This document shows, one piece after another, positions 53,308 to 53,332 of a stretch of DNA of 53,332 nt. Origin of the DNA: an uncultured Eubacteriales bacterium (lineage in GTDB: Bacteria; Bacillota; Clostridia; Oscillospirales; Acutalibacteraceae). The stretch is from assembly GCA_934486915.1 (NCBI GenBank), contig CAKSRC010000006.1, forward strand, positions 1-53,332, read 5' to 3'. Under the pieces are notes generated by a model. The model saw nothing but the letters and a program-made list of their open reading frames with translations. It was not told where the DNA came from and searched no databases. Every line of letters begins with the position of its first letter. The first letter of the stretch is position 1. Position numbers and translations under genes: made by a program.

Positions 53308-53332
53308 GGCTGCAGCTTTTTAGGTTGCAGCC
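53308..53332 (+). terminator. Terminator hairpin after rnr, cut by the window edge
   Basis: GGCTGCAGC pairs with GTTGCAGCC (one G-U) around a 7-base loop, 19 bases after rnr. The T-run, if any, is beyond the window. Confidence 0.65.

Overview
The window is AT-rich DNA from an obligately anaerobic, fermentative low-GC Firmicute, most likely a Clostridia member near Oscillospiraceae/Ruminococcaceae. The supporting genes are pyruvate:ferredoxin oxidoreductase, bifunctional AdhE, a trimeric-type [FeFe]-hydrogenase with NuoE/NuoF-like partners, an HPr/EI/EIIA/EIICB sugar PTS and NADP-type glutamate dehydrogenase. Shine-Dalgarno sites are strong, TTG and GTG starts are frequent, and all three stop codons are used. 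I see no rRNA, tRNA, CRISPR array, insertion sequence or phage module.

Layout. 1-5033: two tandem proteins with BspA-type leucine-rich repeats and a C-terminal calpain-like (C2) cysteine protease domain. The first is cut by the left edge; the second also has an N-terminal HEITH zincin-like region resembling DUF4157. 5312-8878 (-): nifJ. 9062-9937 (-): polysaccharide deacetylase. 10179-13437: a small FUSC/ArAE-type membrane protein, a structured leader plus a TrpB2-type PLP enzyme, rpmB and yebC. 13558-16600: a protein with three recombinase-type core-binding repeats and no catalytic domain, then a WYL regulator. 16597-17169 (-): mntP. 17441-21615: ptsH, ptsI, EIIA and EIICB. 21728-25689: a compact operon of GT2 glycosyltransferase, GT-C-like membrane protein, YhhQ-type queuosine-precursor transporter and a radical SAM protein (probable queuine lyase). 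26337-29710 (-): adhE and an APH-like kinase.

29954-34769: an M23 peptidase (-) diverging from a LexA-like repressor (+), then an operon on the minus strand of ogg, two unknown proteins and hemW. 34990-39620: hydrogenase operon with an amber-interrupted small ORF. 39821-46871: murD, two M42 aminopeptidases, a GNAT, a methionine gamma-lyase family protein, a CPBP protease and tadA. 46901-49051: a CpsB/CpsC/CpsD phosphoregulatory cassette without glycan genes. 49227-53332: gdhA, a lipoprotein and rnr.

How they work together: the PTS feeds sugar to glycolysis, NifJ makes acetyl-CoA and reduced ferredoxin, the hydrogenase disposes of ferredoxin and NADH electrons as H2, and AdhE regenerates NAD+ by making ethanol. 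The parts I find least explained are the DUF4157/LRR/calpain pair, the catalytic-domain-less triple core-binding protein, the LexA homologue lacking its self-cleavage site and catalytic lysine, and the structured leader before the TrpB2 gene.
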